Shown here in pieces: positions 17,881 to 27,169 of a DNA stretch of 64,000 nt. Origin of the DNA: Aldehydirespirator sp965221185. Lineage in GTDB: Bacteria > Actinomycetota > Acidimicrobiia > Acidimicrobiales > Aldehydirespiratoraceae. Positions within the stretch are counted from its first letter, which is position 1, and the number at the start of each line of letters is the position of its first letter. Position numbers and translations under genes: made by a program. The notes under the pieces were generated by a model that was given only the letters and a program-made list of their open reading frames with translations, did no database searches and was not told the origin of the DNA. The DNA lies in contig OZ244866.1 of the NCBI GenBank assembly GCA_965221185.1, forward strand, positions 2,542,001 through 2,606,000, read 5' to 3'.

Positions 17881-18762
17881 TCACCCTTCGAGCGTACCGA
17901 CCGCGCCGCGCACCGCCTTGGCCACTGCGGCCACGGCCAGCAGCCTCACATCGTCGGCACCGGCGGACACTTCGCCGGTCGCCGCGGCCACGACCGCGTC
18001 GCCGTCGCTGCGGGTGTGGGCCGGCACTATTTCGCGGGCCAGACCGTCGTGGCCTCCCTGGGCCACCCAGAAGCAGTCGAGCTTGGACAGCACGGCGTTG
18101 GTGACCACTGCCCCCAGGGTCGTGTTGGAGAAGGGATCCGTCCGGGCCGGCCACTGCTCGAAGGTTCCTTCTGCGATCCGTTCGAGCATTTCCTCGGCGG
18201 CTGGGCGGGGGCTGCCCGAGGCGTTGACCGCGACGACCGCGGTGACAACAAGATCGTCTCGCCGGATCGTGGCCACCCCCAGCCCACCAGGCTCGGCGTT
18301 CTCGGCGCCCAGCCACTTCGAGACCGTCGCGCCGGCGCCCGCCCCAACCGAGCCGATCTCCGAGGAAGCGGCCCGGTTCGTGGCCGCGTGGCGACCGGCG
18401 GCGATGCCGGGGCGGACGGCCGAATCGCCCACGCCGAGGTCGTACAGGGCCATGGCCACCACGATCGGCACCGGCCCGTGGGGGGTGTCGAACCCCCGGC
18501 CCTCGGCCTCGAGGATCTCCATCACCCCGTCGGCCGCGGCCAGGCCGAAGGCGGAGCCGCCGGTGAGCACGACCGCGTCGACGCAGTCGACGAGCCGCTC
18601 CGGCGCCAGAAGGGCGAAGTCGCGGGTGGCCGGGGCGCCGCCCCTCACCTCGCCGGAGGCGGTGGTGCCGGGCGGGAGCACGATCACGGTGCAACCGGTG
18701 CAGGCCGCCGGATCGGTCCAATGACCGATCTCCACTCCAGGGATCTGCAGGTCGACCGACAC
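17881..18762 (-). CDS. P1 family (DmpA-like) N-terminal nucleophile peptidase
   Basis: 293 aa. The fold class is recognised from LTGGSAFGLAAADGVMEILE, GVGDSAVRPG, and NTTLGAVVTNA followed by PAHTRSDGDAVVAAATGE. The residue group NTTL is where DmpA-type proteins self-cleave to expose the nucleophile; here that would be between N and T. Members hydrolyse D-amino-acid amides, beta-amino peptides or other small peptides. Linkage to alr (D-alanine supply) makes a D-amino-acid or wall-peptide substrate attractive but unproven. GTG 18762 starts eight bases after the alr stop, with GTAGG as a weak ribosome site. Confidence 0.85.
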   Translation of the reverse strand: MSVDLQIPGVEIGHWTDPAACTGCTVIVLPPGTTASGEVRGGAPATRDFALLAPERLVDCVDAVVLTGGSAFGLAAADGVMEILEAEGRGFDTPHGPVPIVVAMALYDLGVGDSAVRPGIAAGRHAATNRAASSEIGSVGAGAGATVSKWLGAENAEPGGLGVATIRRDDLVVTAVVAVNASGSPRPAAEEMLERIAEGTFEQWPARTDPFSNTTLGAVVTNAVLSKLDCFWVAQGGHDGLAREIVPAHTRSDGDAVVAAATGEVSAGADDVRLLAVAAVAKAVRGAVGTLEG

Positions 18763-18770
18763 GTGCGAAC

Positions 18771-19916
18771 CTACACGACGACTCGGGGCACTCGGGCCGA
18801 GATCGACGTCAGAACCTCGTAGGCGATGGTGCCGAGCCGCTGGGCCACCTCGGTCGCGGTGATCTCCTCGCTGCCCTGGCGACCGATGAGCACCACCTCG
18901 TCGCCGGCCGTGGCCTCGTCGGCAATGGCCGGGGCGAGTGCGACCATGAGCTGGTCCATGGTCACCGTGCCCACTATCGGGCATCGGCGGCCGCGCACCA
19001 GCACTTCCACGCCGGCGGCGCCGCTGTCGCGCCGGATGCCGTCGGCGTAGCCGATGGCGACCGTGGCCACCCGGGTTGGCTCGGTGGCCCACCAGTGCCG
19101 TCCATAGGACACGCTCTCGCCGGGTGCAACCCTCCGCACCGCGGTGATGCGCGACACCAACTCCAGCGCCGGTTCTAGCGAGATGACGCCTTCAAGCTCG
19201 GGCGACGGCGGGACGCCGTAGATGGCGATGCCGGCCCGGACCAGGTCGCGGCAGGAGTCGGGGTGGGCCAGCAGCCCGGCCGAATTGGCGGCATGCACGA
19301 CACCGGTGGGCAGGCCGTTTCGACGCAACCCGGCCAGCGCCTCATCGAAGCGGGCCAATTGCCTCGCTGTGAAGGGGTCTTTCGGGGCGTCCGCGATCGC
19401 CAGATGCGTCCACACACCCTCAAGGCGCAGTCGGTCTCCGGCCGCTCGCAGGGCCTCAGTGACTGAGTCCAGCTCGGTGGGCAGCGCACCCATCCGGTGC
19501 ATGCCGGTGTCCACCTTCAGATGGATGGCGCGCGCGGGCCCCGGTGCGGCCGCCATCGCCTGGATTCCCGCGACCGAAGCCACTGTGAACCGGACCCTGC
19601 CCGGGCACCGGCCCGGGGCGCTGGCCGCGAGCCGGGGCGCGATCTCCGACAGCATGAGCACAGGCGCATCGCTGCCGGCGCTCTCAGCCGCCTCGGACAC
19701 CTCCAGGGCTTCGGGAGTCGTGGCCGCGGCCAGCCAGGACGCGCCCCCCGCCAGAGCGGCTGTGGCCGCAGTGACCGCACCGTGGCCGTAGCCGTCGGCC
19801 TTGACCACCGCGCACAGGGCCGCCGTGCCGGCCCGCTCGACAAGGCTCCGGACATTGGCCTCGATGGCGGCGGGCCGAACCCTGGCCACACGCGCGGACA
19901 GGCTGGCAGCGCTCAC
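18771..19916 (-). CDS. alr: alanine racemase
   Basis: 381 aa PLP enzyme interconverting L- and D-alanine for peptidoglycan. The PLP lysine is K39 in AVVKADGYGHG. The catalytic Tyr segment is SVSYGRHWWATEPTRVATV, followed by GYADGI and MDQLMV. Length is normal. GTG start; the next gene downstream follows by 8 bases. The neighbours tsa, nnr, acpS, glmS and glmM form a cell-envelope and translation block on one strand. Confidence 0.96.
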   Translation of the reverse strand: MSAASLSARVARVRPAAIEANVRSLVERAGTAALCAVVKADGYGHGAVTAATAALAGGASWLAAATTPEALEVSEAAESAGSDAPVLMLSEIAPRLAASAPGRCPGRVRFTVASVAGIQAMAAAPGPARAIHLKVDTGMHRMGALPTELDSVTEALRAAGDRLRLEGVWTHLAIADAPKDPFTARQLARFDEALAGLRRNGLPTGVVHAANSAGLLAHPDSCRDLVRAGIAIYGVPPSPELEGVISLEPALELVSRITAVRRVAPGESVSYGRHWWATEPTRVATVAIGYADGIRRDSGAAGVEVLVRGRRCPIVGTVTMDQLMVALAPAIADEATAGDEVVLIGRQGSEEITATEVAQRLGTIAYEVLTSISARVPRVVV

Positions 19917-19992
19917 AGCGGACGAGCCCGCACGGCGGTCCGGTGGCGCTCACGGCGCGTGGCGCGACACGCCGGCCGAAGGCCAAGCGAAC

Positions 19993-21342
19993 TCACGGTG
20001 TGGCAGTCCTCAGCGCACCGAGGAGATCACTGGCCACCAGCCGCGCCCCTCCGACGGCGGATGCGGCTCTTCCGTGCAGGTGCGCAGCCTCGGCGACTCG
20101 ATCGACCAGTCGCTCAGGGCCGAAGCCGGCCAAGCGGCCCGCGATCATGCCGGTGAGGACATCACCGGTGCCGGCCGTGGCCAGACGCGCATCGCCGCTG
20201 GAGATGATCCTGGTGCACCCCTCCGGGTCGGCCGCCACCGTGGGCCCTCCCTTGAGAAGGACCACCGCGTCCAGGCGGGCCGCGGCCGCTCGGGCCGCAG
20301 CGATCCGATCCGGGCCGGGCCTGCACCCCACTAGAGCCTCCATCTCGGCGTCATGCGGAGTTAGAACGGTAGGGGCCGAGAGACTCCGGCGCTGGTCCAT
20401 GGCCGCGGCCACTGCCGGGTCATGCAACAAACGCAGACCGTCGGCGTCGATGACTGTGGACAGGCCGAGCGCGAGCGCGTCGGCGAGGCGGGCTGCGGCC
20501 CGCTCGCTGGTGCCCAGCCCCGGCCCGGCCGCGCACACCGCGAAGCGACTGGCGTCCACCGCCAGCGGCGGCTCGGATCGCACCACCTCGATGGGCGAAG
20601 CCACCCCCGCCGAGGCAGGCGCGCTGAGATGGACCATGCGGGCTCCGCTGCGCAGCGCTGCGCAGCAGGCCAGCGACGCAGCACCGCCCATGCCGGGCGA
20701 ACCAGCCACCACCAGCGCGGCGGCATTCCACTTGTGGGTGGCGCCCGTGCCGTCGGGCAGCGCCTCGACGTCGCCGTCGGTGAAGAGCGCACATTCATCG
20801 CCATCGTCATCGCCGACGGAGCGGCCGATGTCGGCAACGGTTGTGGCGCCGCAGGAGGCCGGACCCTCGCCGAACAGCAGGCCCGGCTTGAGCGCCGCGA
20901 ACGTGACCGTTCGCTCTGCCTTCCACACCGGTCCGCCCAAGACCTCGCCGGTAAGCCCGTCGAGACCGCTCGGTACGTCGATGGCCAGCACCGGCGCAGC
21001 GGGCCGGCCACGCTCCGGCGGCGCGTAGGGCCGCGACAGGCCCGTGCCGAAGCCCGCGTCGATGTACAGGTCCGCTGGGGGCAGCGACTGGGGAGCGTCG
21101 GTGGCGGAGAACACGCGAACTCGCACACCTTCTCGACGGAGCTGGCGGGCCGCGGCCCGCCCGTCGGCACCGTTGTTGCCCGGTCCGGCCAGAACCACCA
21201 CGCGGCGTCCGTACCGTCCGCCCATCACCTCCACCGCGGCGCGGGCCACGGCCGCGCCGGCCCGCTCGATCAGCACCCCGGTCGATTCGGGCGCGGCCGC
21301 GTCGATCTCAGCCATCCGAGCCGGCGTGACGACCGGAATCAT
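19993..21342 (-). CDS. nnr: bifunctional NAD(P)H-hydrate epimerase/dehydratase
   Basis: 449 aa nicotinamide-nucleotide repair protein. The N-terminal YjeF_N domain (about 1-190) epimerises R- and S-NAD(P)HX, with VLAGPGNNGADG and LYIDAGFGTGLSRP visible. The C-terminal carbohydrate-kinase-like domain dehydrates S-NAD(P)HX using ADP or ATP, with LTPHDAEMEAL, VLLKGGPTVAA and ATAGTGDVLTGMIAG. The start ATG 21342 overlaps the acpS stop, indicating coupled translation. Confidence 0.94.
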   Translation of the reverse strand: MIPVVTPARMAEIDAAAPESTGVLIERAGAAVARAAVEVMGGRYGRRVVVLAGPGNNGADGRAAARQLRREGVRVRVFSATDAPQSLPPADLYIDAGFGTGLSRPYAPPERGRPAAPVLAIDVPSGLDGLTGEVLGGPVWKAERTVTFAALKPGLLFGEGPASCGATTVADIGRSVGDDDGDECALFTDGDVEALPDGTGATHKWNAAALVVAGSPGMGGAASLACCAALRSGARMVHLSAPASAGVASPIEVVRSEPPLAVDASRFAVCAAGPGLGTSERAAARLADALALGLSTVIDADGLRLLHDPAVAAAMDQRRSLSAPTVLTPHDAEMEALVGCRPGPDRIAAARAAAARLDAVVLLKGGPTVAADPEGCTRIISSGDARLATAGTGDVLTGMIAGRLAGFGPERLVDRVAEAAHLHGRAASAVGGARLVASDLLGALRTATP

Positions 21343-21779
21343 CGGGTCAGCGCTACGACGGTGGCTTGGGCGAGGTGGTCGGTGTGGGACAGGGACACCA
21401 GCCAGCGGCCGACGCCGTGCCCGGCCGCTCGCAATCGGGCGTCACCGTGGAGCACGAGCTCGGGACGGCCGTGGTCGCCGCGAACCACTTCGATGTCGGC
21501 CATGCGCATCCCCCCGAGGCCGTAGCCGAGGGCCTTGAGGGCAGCCTCCTTGGCCGCGAACCGGGCGGCCAGCCGGACAGCCGGATCGATAGCCCGCTGC
21601 GCGTAGGTCCGCTCGCGGGCCGTGAACAGGCGCTCGGCCACCGATGGTCGCCGCCGGAGCACCGTGCGGAAGCGGTCGACATCGACGAGATCGGTGCCGA
21701 TCCCCACTACTCCGGCATCGGAGAGGCCGCTGACGCCCTCTTTCACACCCGCAACGATACCGAAGCACCGAGAGCCCAT
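21339..21779 (-). CDS. acpS: holo-[acyl-carrier-protein] synthase
   Basis: 146 aa. Transfers 4'-phosphopantetheine from CoA to ACP. The metal-binding GIGTDLVDVDRF and the signature RFAAKEAALKALG are intact, and VSLSHTDHLAQATVVA closes the fold. The 20 or so residues before VVGIGTD exceed the usual N-terminus, so the real start may be GTG 21746 rather than ATG 21779. It overlaps nnr by 4 bases. Confidence 0.93.
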   Translation of the reverse strand: MGSRCFGIVAGVKEGVSGLSDAGVVGIGTDLVDVDRFRTVLRRRPSVAERLFTARERTYAQRAIDPAVRLAARFAAKEAALKALGYGLGGMRMADIEVVRGDHGRPELVLHGDARLRAAGHGVGRWLVSLSHTDHLAQATVVALTR

Positions 21780-21786
21780 CGCTGTC

Positions 21787-21836
21787 GGCTCTCGTCGCGA
21801 GGATCGGCAACCGCGACAGCAACCGCGGCGAGAGCC
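21787..21836 (-). terminator. nested hairpin after glmS
   Basis: GGCTCTCG (21787-21794) pairs with CGAGAGCC (21829-21836). An inner TCGCG/CGCGA stem lies within the loop. The position between glmS and acpS suggests a terminator or processing site for the glmM-glmS transcript. No T-run. Confidence 0.4.
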
Positions 21837-21852
21837 GGACTAGAGCCGGACT
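21831..21852. repeat. 11-bp tandem duplication at the glmS stop
   Basis: AGAGCCGGACT occurs twice in tandem. The glmS TAG stop lies across the end of the second copy (21851-21853) and an equivalent TAG is duplicated 11 bases on. Confidence 0.7.
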
Positions 21853-24800
21853 AGGAGCGCCAGAGGTCGGCTAGGTCTCCTATCGGGGCTGTGAGCAAGT
21901 CGACCACCGCAATCTCGGCCAGCCGTTCCTCGTCGAACGTGGGCTCGGTCTCGGTCACGGCGTCGCGTAGCTCCGAGTAGCGGTTCCGGTACCCCTGAAG
22001 CACGCCCCGGGCCGCGGCCACCGGCAGCGAATCCGCGAAGCGGACATGCAGCAGGGCGATGCCGACCGCGGTGCCCGCAGCCACCTCGGGGACGAACAAC
22101 ACCGTGCGGCCGTCGTGGCGGCCCCGGGCGGCCAGCACCCGGCGCTCCACCGCCACCCGGTGCTTGTTGCCGGTGAGCGCCGGCGCGGCCGCGGTGCGCG
22201 ACACGATGCCGGCCGCGATGCCGCCCTGGTCAACCACCGCGATGGTGTCCAGCCCGTCGAGCCGGTAGCGGGTGTGGCCCAGCACCTCGGCCACCGCGGG
22301 GCTTAGACCGGCCAGGGCACGAAGCGTCGAATAGGACAGCCGGTCCCTAACAGAGCCGGCGTCCAGGACGGCCCGGATGAGCGGCGCCTCCAGCAGGGTC
22401 TGATCCGAGCGGGAGATGCCGACCGTCACGGTCTTGGCCTGGTGGCGGATGGCGTCGATCGGGCGCGTCAGCTCGTCGATCCCGATATTGAGCGCGGCCG
22501 CGAGGTCGTCAACGACCGCTTCGGGCGTGCCGACGCGGCCCAACTCCAGCTCGTAGCCGTCGAGCGGCGCCAAACCCACCGCGTAGCGCATCAGCGTGGT
22601 GATGCACACCGCGGTTGACGCCTCCAGATGGCCGTCGTAGCCGCCGCGGCGAAGTCCGGCCGAGAACACGGCCGAGCTGCGCTCCAGCGTCGGCAGAGCC
22701 AGGCTCAGGACCTCCTCCGCGGTCGTGCCGGAGCAGGCCGCGGCCGCCTCGATGGCGGCTCGGGCCTCCCGCAGGGGCCGGGCTCCGGCGTCGATGGCCA
22801 ACGCCGCCTCATAGCCGAAGAGGTGGCCCACCATGGTGGCGGGCAAGAACGCCAACCGCGGATCAACCCGGGGCACATGCAACACGGCCGACGCGCCGTC
22901 GAAGCGGGCCTCGCCGTCGTCGGCCACCACAACCGGGGCAGCCCGATGGGCGCCGAAGATGGCAACCTCCTTGGCCACGTCGTCGGCCACCGATCCCGAC
23001 AGACCGGCTGCGCACACGAGCACCAACGGCTCCGCCGACAGGTCGATGTGCTTCTTGTCCTCGGTGACGTCGCTGGAAATCGACATGTAGCACAGCTCCG
23101 ACAGCTTGATGCGAACCTCGCGGGCCGCCACCTGGTTGGGACCGTTGCCAACCACCGCCCAGTGGCGACGGCTCAGGGCCAGGCTCCGGGCCGCCTCGCC
23201 TATGGCGGTGCGCCGCTCCAGCACCGTCTCCAGCACGCCCGGTATGGACCGGAGCGCTTCGAGGAGGCTGCGCCGCGAGGCACGACCCCGGTCGCCGGCC
23301 ACTTCGTCCGCGATGGCTGCCGCCAGCAGGCAACCGGCTGCCACCTGGGAGTAGAAGGCCTTGGTGGAGGCCACGCTCATCTCCACGTCGCGGCCGTCGG
23401 AGGTGTAGAGCACCCCGTCGGCCCGATCGGTTAGATCGCTGTTGCGGCGGTTGACGATGGCCACCACCGACCCCCCTCTGGCCCTGACCAGATCCACGGT
23501 GCGGTTGGTGTCGGTGGTCGTGCCCGACTGCGAGATGGCCACTACCAGGGTGCCGGACATGTCGGCCCGCAGATGGAATGCCGACAGCTCCGTGGCCGGC
23601 AGCGCCGCCACGTCGAGCGCCGCCTCCTGCCCGTCTTCGGCCAGCAGCGTCCGCAGGCACCGCGCGAAGCTCTCCCCCGCAACCGCGGCGGTTCCCTGGC
23701 CGATGGCCAGCACCCTGGCCACCGATCCGTCCCTCAGGCCCGAGCGGACTCTGTCGGGCAGCGTCTCGGGCCCGATCGACAGTGCGGGGCCGCCGGGAGC
23801 GTCGATGATCCTGCCCCGCAGCGTCTTGCGGAATGACCCCGGAGCCTCACTGATCTCTTTGAGCAGGTAATGGCTGTAGTCGCCGCGGTCGATGTCGCGG
23901 GTGGTGATGGACGCAAGTGCGAGCTCCTCGGACGCCACCGGCAGGCGGGAGCCGGCGTAGGACTGCCGGTCCACGCCCTCGAGCAGGCCGGCCCGGCCGG
24001 CGTCGAGCTCGACGATCTGGCCCCGGCCGGTGCTGGAGTTCGCGCCGCTGGCCACGGTCTCGCCGTCCATGCGCAGGTAGCGAGACGTCTCCTCCACCAC
24101 GCCGTAAGGCTCGCTGGCCACGATGAAGGCGTCGTCAGCGAACCCGACGTACAGCGCCTGACCGCTGCCCCGCAACGCGAGCCGCAGACGGTCGGGCGAG
24201 CCCGCCGTGCAGGCGGCCACGGCCACCGAGCCCTCGCACTCGGCCACGGTGCACCGGAATGCCTCAGCCGGCGCCAGCCCCTGGGCCAGGCGCCGTCCCA
24301 TCAGGGCGGGGACCGTCTTGGAGTCGGTGGTGACCGCGGGCGGCACCCGCACTCCGGCCGTGTCGAGCAGCTCGGCGTAGTTGTCGACGTCTCCGTTGAT
24401 GGCCCCGATCACAAACGGGGTGTGCTCGCCGAGCAGGTCGCTGTTGAGCGGATGGGCATTCGCCTCCGAGATGATCCCGACCGAGGCCCAGCGAGTATGG
24501 CCCAGCACCAGCGCTCGGGCATCCTCGGCGGCCAGCGCGGCCGCGAGCAGCATGTCGGAGGCGACCGCGGCTCTCAGCGCCGCGGTGTTGTCGCCCAACT
24601 CGCCGATCTCGGCCGCGGTCTTGTGGACGATGCTGAGCACCCCGTCCACGAGCCGAGCCGAGCCCGAGCCGAAGGACTCGTCGCCGCCCCGGCGCTGCAG
24701 GGCGTCGGCAACGGCGGGGGCGCCGGTGTCGAGCCCGTGGCCGCTGATCAGCAGGTGCAGCCCGGCCGAGTCGCGGCCGCGCACCTCGAGGCGGTCCAGC

Positions 24801-25315
24801 GCGGAGAGGGCCTGATGGACCGACAGGTACGCCTCGACCGCGGCGGGCGACGCCGAACCGGTGCTCAGCCCTACCCCCGAGAGCAAGTCGGAGACGGCGC
24901 GTGCGGCCCGCAGCCGATCCCGCCCAACCGACCACAGGCCGTCTCGCACCCGTACCAGCTGCCTGTTGAGGTGCTCCAGTTCGGCCGGTTCGAGCGACGT
25001 GTCGGCGTCGAGCCGAGACTCCAGGGAGACGACCGAAGTCGTGGCGGTCTCGATGAGGCCCCCGAGAGCGTCGACCGTCGCCGGTGACTGCATCAGGAGC
25101 CGCAAGCCGGGCACCCCGCCCAGCAGGTGGTTGGCCTCCTGCAAGCCGTCGGCTGCGGCTTCCAGCTTCCGGGCCAGGCCCTCCAGGTCTCCGACAGCCC
25201 CGTTCGCGCCGTCGGCGAGGGCGCCCGCAGCCGCCTCGACCAGGCCGGTGACGGCCGCTGCGTCGGGGACCGGCCGCGTCGCCGGGCGGCGCACTATGGC
25301 GATGATGCCGCACAT
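21851..25315 (-). CDS. glmS: oversized glutamine-fructose-6-phosphate aminotransferase (GlmS)
   Basis: 1154 aa, nearly twice the usual 600-620. It makes glucosamine-6-phosphate for wall precursors. ATG 25315 is fixed by the N-terminal nucleophile cysteine (MCGIIAIV). About 150 helical residues are inserted before LDRLEVRGRDSAG (near 174-185; normally near 30). Then come GHTRWASVG, ING and the linker KEISEAPGSFRKTLRG. SIS1 has ISQSGTTTDT and SVASTKAF. SIS2 keeps catalytic Glu/Lys in REVRIKLSE and His in KKHIDL, and the usual C-terminal lysine in AKTVTVG near 966. A further 188 residues follow that normal C-terminus. All key residues align, so it is probably active with lineage-specific additions. 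It starts one base after the glmM stop, leaving no room for a glmS ribozyme. Confidence 0.9.
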   Translation of the reverse strand: MCGIIAIVRRPATRPVPDAAAVTGLVEAAAGALADGANGAVGDLEGLARKLEAAADGLQEANHLLGGVPGLRLLMQSPATVDALGGLIETATTSVVSLESRLDADTSLEPAELEHLNRQLVRVRDGLWSVGRDRLRAARAVSDLLSGVGLSTGSASPAAVEAYLSVHQALSALDRLEVRGRDSAGLHLLISGHGLDTGAPAVADALQRRGGDESFGSGSARLVDGVLSIVHKTAAEIGELGDNTAALRAAVASDMLLAAALAAEDARALVLGHTRWASVGIISEANAHPLNSDLLGEHTPFVIGAINGDVDNYAELLDTAGVRVPPAVTTDSKTVPALMGRRLAQGLAPAEAFRCTVAECEGSVAVAACTAGSPDRLRLALRGSGQALYVGFADDAFIVASEPYGVVEETSRYLRMDGETVASGANSSTGRGQIVELDAGRAGLLEGVDRQSYAGSRLPVASEELALASITTRDIDRGDYSHYLLKEISEAPGSFRKTLRGRIIDAPGGPALSIGPETLPDRVRSGLRDGSVARVLAIGQGTAAVAGESFARCLRTLLAEDGQEAALDVAALPATELSAFHLRADMSGTLVVAISQSGTTTDTNRTVDLVRARGGSVVAIVNRRNSDLTDRADGVLYTSDGRDVEMSVASTKAFYSQVAAGCLLAAAIADEVAGDRGRASRRSLLEALRSIPGVLETVLERRTAIGEAARSLALSRRHWAVVGNGPNQVAAREVRIKLSELCYMSISSDVTEDKKHIDLSAEPLVLVCAAGLSGSVADDVAKEVAIFGAHRAAPVVVADDGEARFDGASAVLHVPRVDPRLAFLPATMVGHLFGYEAALAIDAGARPLREARAAIEAAAACSGTTAEEVLSLALPTLERSSAVFSAGLRRGGYDGHLEASTAVCITTLMRYAVGLAPLDGYELELGRVGTPEAVVDDLAAALNIGIDELTRPIDAIRHQAKTVTVGISRSDQTLLEAPLIRAVLDAGSVRDRLSYSTLRALAGLSPAVAEVLGHTRYRLDGLDTIAVVDQGGIAAGIVSRTAAAPALTGNKHRVAVERRVLAARGRHDGRTVLFVPEVAAGTAVGIALLHVRFADSLPVAAARGVLQGYRNRYSELRDAVTETEPTFDEERLAEIAVVDLLTAPIGDLADLWRS

Positions 25316-25316
25316 G

Positions 25317-26663
25317 TCAGGACAGGGCCTCCGCGACGCGCGCGGAGACCTGTTCGGCCTCGGCTTGGGCTGTCTCAAAGTCGCTGGCCTCCACCATCAC
25401 CCGGACCAGCGGCTCGGTGCCCGACCGGCGCACCAGCACTCGGCCCGAGTCGCCCAGGCGGGCCGCGGCGGTCGCCGTGATCGGGGCGAGCGCGGCGTCG
25501 AGGTCGGCGATCCGGGCCTCGGCCGGCATGGGCACGCCCACCAGCACCTGCGGCATGCGGGTCATCGCCGCCGCGGCGAGATCGCGCAGGCTGCAGCCGG
25601 CGCGCTTGAGCGTGTCCAGCAGCTGGACCGCGGTCAGCAGCCCGTCGCCGGTGGTAGCCAGGTCACGGAAGATCAGATGTCCGGACTGCTCGCCGCCGAG
25701 CACCAAGCCCCGGTCCTCCAGGGCGCCGAGCACATGGCGGTCGCCGACGGGCGTCTCAACCACGCCGATGCCGTGGGCGGCCATGGCCCGGCGCAGGCCC
25801 AGATTGGCCATCACCGTGACCACCACCACGCCGCCGGCGAGCCGCCCGCTACCGGCCCGGTCGATGGCGCAAACCGCCAGGATCTGGTCCCCGTCGACCA
25901 CGGTTCCGCGCTGATCGACGGCCAGCACGCGGTCGGCGTCGCCGTCGAAGGCGAGGCCGGCGTCGGCACTGGACGACACCACCGCAGCCTGCAGGCTCTC
26001 GGGGTGCAGCGATCCGCAGCCGTCGTTGATGTTGTAGCCGTCGGGCGCGGCGTGGATCGTCTCCACCTCTGCACCCAGGCCGCGCAGGCACTGGGGCCCG
26101 GACTCATGCGCAGCCCCGTTGGCCGCGTCGACCACCAGTCGCAGACCCTTGAGGTCGCGGCCTTCGATGCTGGCCGTCACAGCCTCTAGGTGGCGTCGGC
26201 GGGCCACATCCCCTTCGTCCGACGGCCTGCCGTCGCCGGTTGGAGCCGTCTCGTCGCCTCGTGCTGTGTGTCGGCCTGGCGTCGCGAGGCACCGCTCTAC
26301 GCTCTGCTGAGCCTCGTCGCTGAGCTTGCGGCCTCCGGGCGCAAACAGCTTCACCCCGTTGTCGTGCCATGGGTTGTGCGATGCCGATATCACCGCTCCG
26401 GCGACCTTCTCATCGTCGCACCAGCGGGCCACCGCGGGTGTGGGTACCACGCCCAAGTCCACTGCGGATCCTCCGGCACGCCGCACGCCCCGGGTCAGGG
26501 CTTCGGCGAGACCGGGCCCCGAGATCCTGGTGTCGCGCCCCACCGCGAACCGCTCCGCGCCGAGGACTTCGGCCGCGGCCCGGCCCAGCGCCTCCACCGC
26601 CTCGCCTGTCAGCTCGCGGCGAGTGTCGCCGCGCACCCCGTCGGTCCCGAACGCCAGCGTCAC
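25317..26663 (-). CDS. glmM: phosphoglucosamine mutase
   Basis: 448 aa. Converts glucosamine-6-phosphate to glucosamine-1-phosphate for UDP-GlcNAc. FGTDGVRG at the N-terminus, the phosphoserine loop SASHNP (S95), the metal loop DGDADRV and the phosphate-binding RRSGTEPLVRVMVE are all present. GTG 26663 gives the standard N-terminus VTLAFGTDGVRG and has a GGGGG ribosome site; a TTG seven codons upstream is less likely. It is followed one base later by glmS, so the two successive wall-precursor enzymes are co-translated. Confidence 0.95.
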   Translation of the reverse strand: MTLAFGTDGVRGDTRRELTGEAVEALGRAAAEVLGAERFAVGRDTRISGPGLAEALTRGVRRAGGSAVDLGVVPTPAVARWCDDEKVAGAVISASHNPWHDNGVKLFAPGGRKLSDEAQQSVERCLATPGRHTARGDETAPTGDGRPSDEGDVARRRHLEAVTASIEGRDLKGLRLVVDAANGAAHESGPQCLRGLGAEVETIHAAPDGYNINDGCGSLHPESLQAAVVSSSADAGLAFDGDADRVLAVDQRGTVVDGDQILAVCAIDRAGSGRLAGGVVVVTVMANLGLRRAMAAHGIGVVETPVGDRHVLGALEDRGLVLGGEQSGHLIFRDLATTGDGLLTAVQLLDTLKRAGCSLRDLAAAAMTRMPQVLVGVPMPAEARIADLDAALAPITATAAARLGDSGRVLVRRSGTEPLVRVMVEASDFETAQAEAEQVSARVAEALS

Positions 26664-26747
26664 GACAGTGCCCCCAACGGTCAATCCACGACCGGAGTCA
26701 CGCCGACTCCTGACGCGCTCACAGGACTTCCCTGCCGCGCGTGGCCG

Positions 26748-27140
26748 TCAGCGCTTGCTGTACTGCGGTGCCTTGCGAGCCTTCTTGAGGCCGTACTTCT
26801 TCGATTCCTTCTTGCGCGGGTCGCGGGTCAGGTATCCGCCCTTCTTGAGCGTGTCCCGCAACTCGGGGTCTATCTCGACCAGCCCCCGGGAGATGCCCAG
26901 GCGCAGCGCGCCAGCCTGACCGCTGGGTCCGCCCCCTCCGATGGTGGCATCGATGTCGTAGCGACCCTCGGTGGCGGTGACCGTCAGCGGCTCGAGTATC
27001 TGCATCCGGTGGGTCCGCGACGGGAAGTAGTTCTCGACCGGCCGGCCGTTGACGGTGACGTTGCCGACGCCGGTGCGGAGGCGGACGCGGGCGACGGACC
27101 GCTTGCGGCGTCCGGTGGCTTGTACGAGTGGAGCAGTCAT
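26748..27140 (-). CDS. rpsI: ribosomal protein uS9
   Basis: 130 aa small-subunit protein whose basic C-terminal tail reaches the P-site tRNA. ATGRRKRSVARVRL at the N-terminus and the end KKARKAPQYSKR are diagnostic, with the terminal SKR intact. It follows rplM by 29 bases, the usual rplM-rpsI pair. glmM follows after 84 bases. Confidence 0.97.
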   Translation of the reverse strand: MTAPLVQATGRRKRSVARVRLRTGVGNVTVNGRPVENYFPSRTHRMQILEPLTVTATEGRYDIDATIGGGGPSGQAGALRLGISRGLVEIDPELRDTLKKGGYLTRDPRKKESKKYGLKKARKAPQYSKR

Positions 27141-27169
27141 CGTTCGATCACCTTTGTCGTCCTATCGCT

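Noticed and set aside
18763..19092. 110-residue N-terminal extension of the P1 peptidase
   Set aside because: It lies antiparallel in frame shift over the end of alr and is Arg/Gly-rich nonsense; GTG 18762 gives the family N-terminus.
25290..25320. glmS ribozyme or riboswitch upstream of glmS
   Set aside because: Only one base separates the glmM stop from the glmS start, leaving no leader.
25316..25378. 21-residue N-terminal extension of GlmS
   Set aside because: The glutaminase nucleophile must be residue 2 (MCGI) after Met removal; the extension would also overlap glmM.
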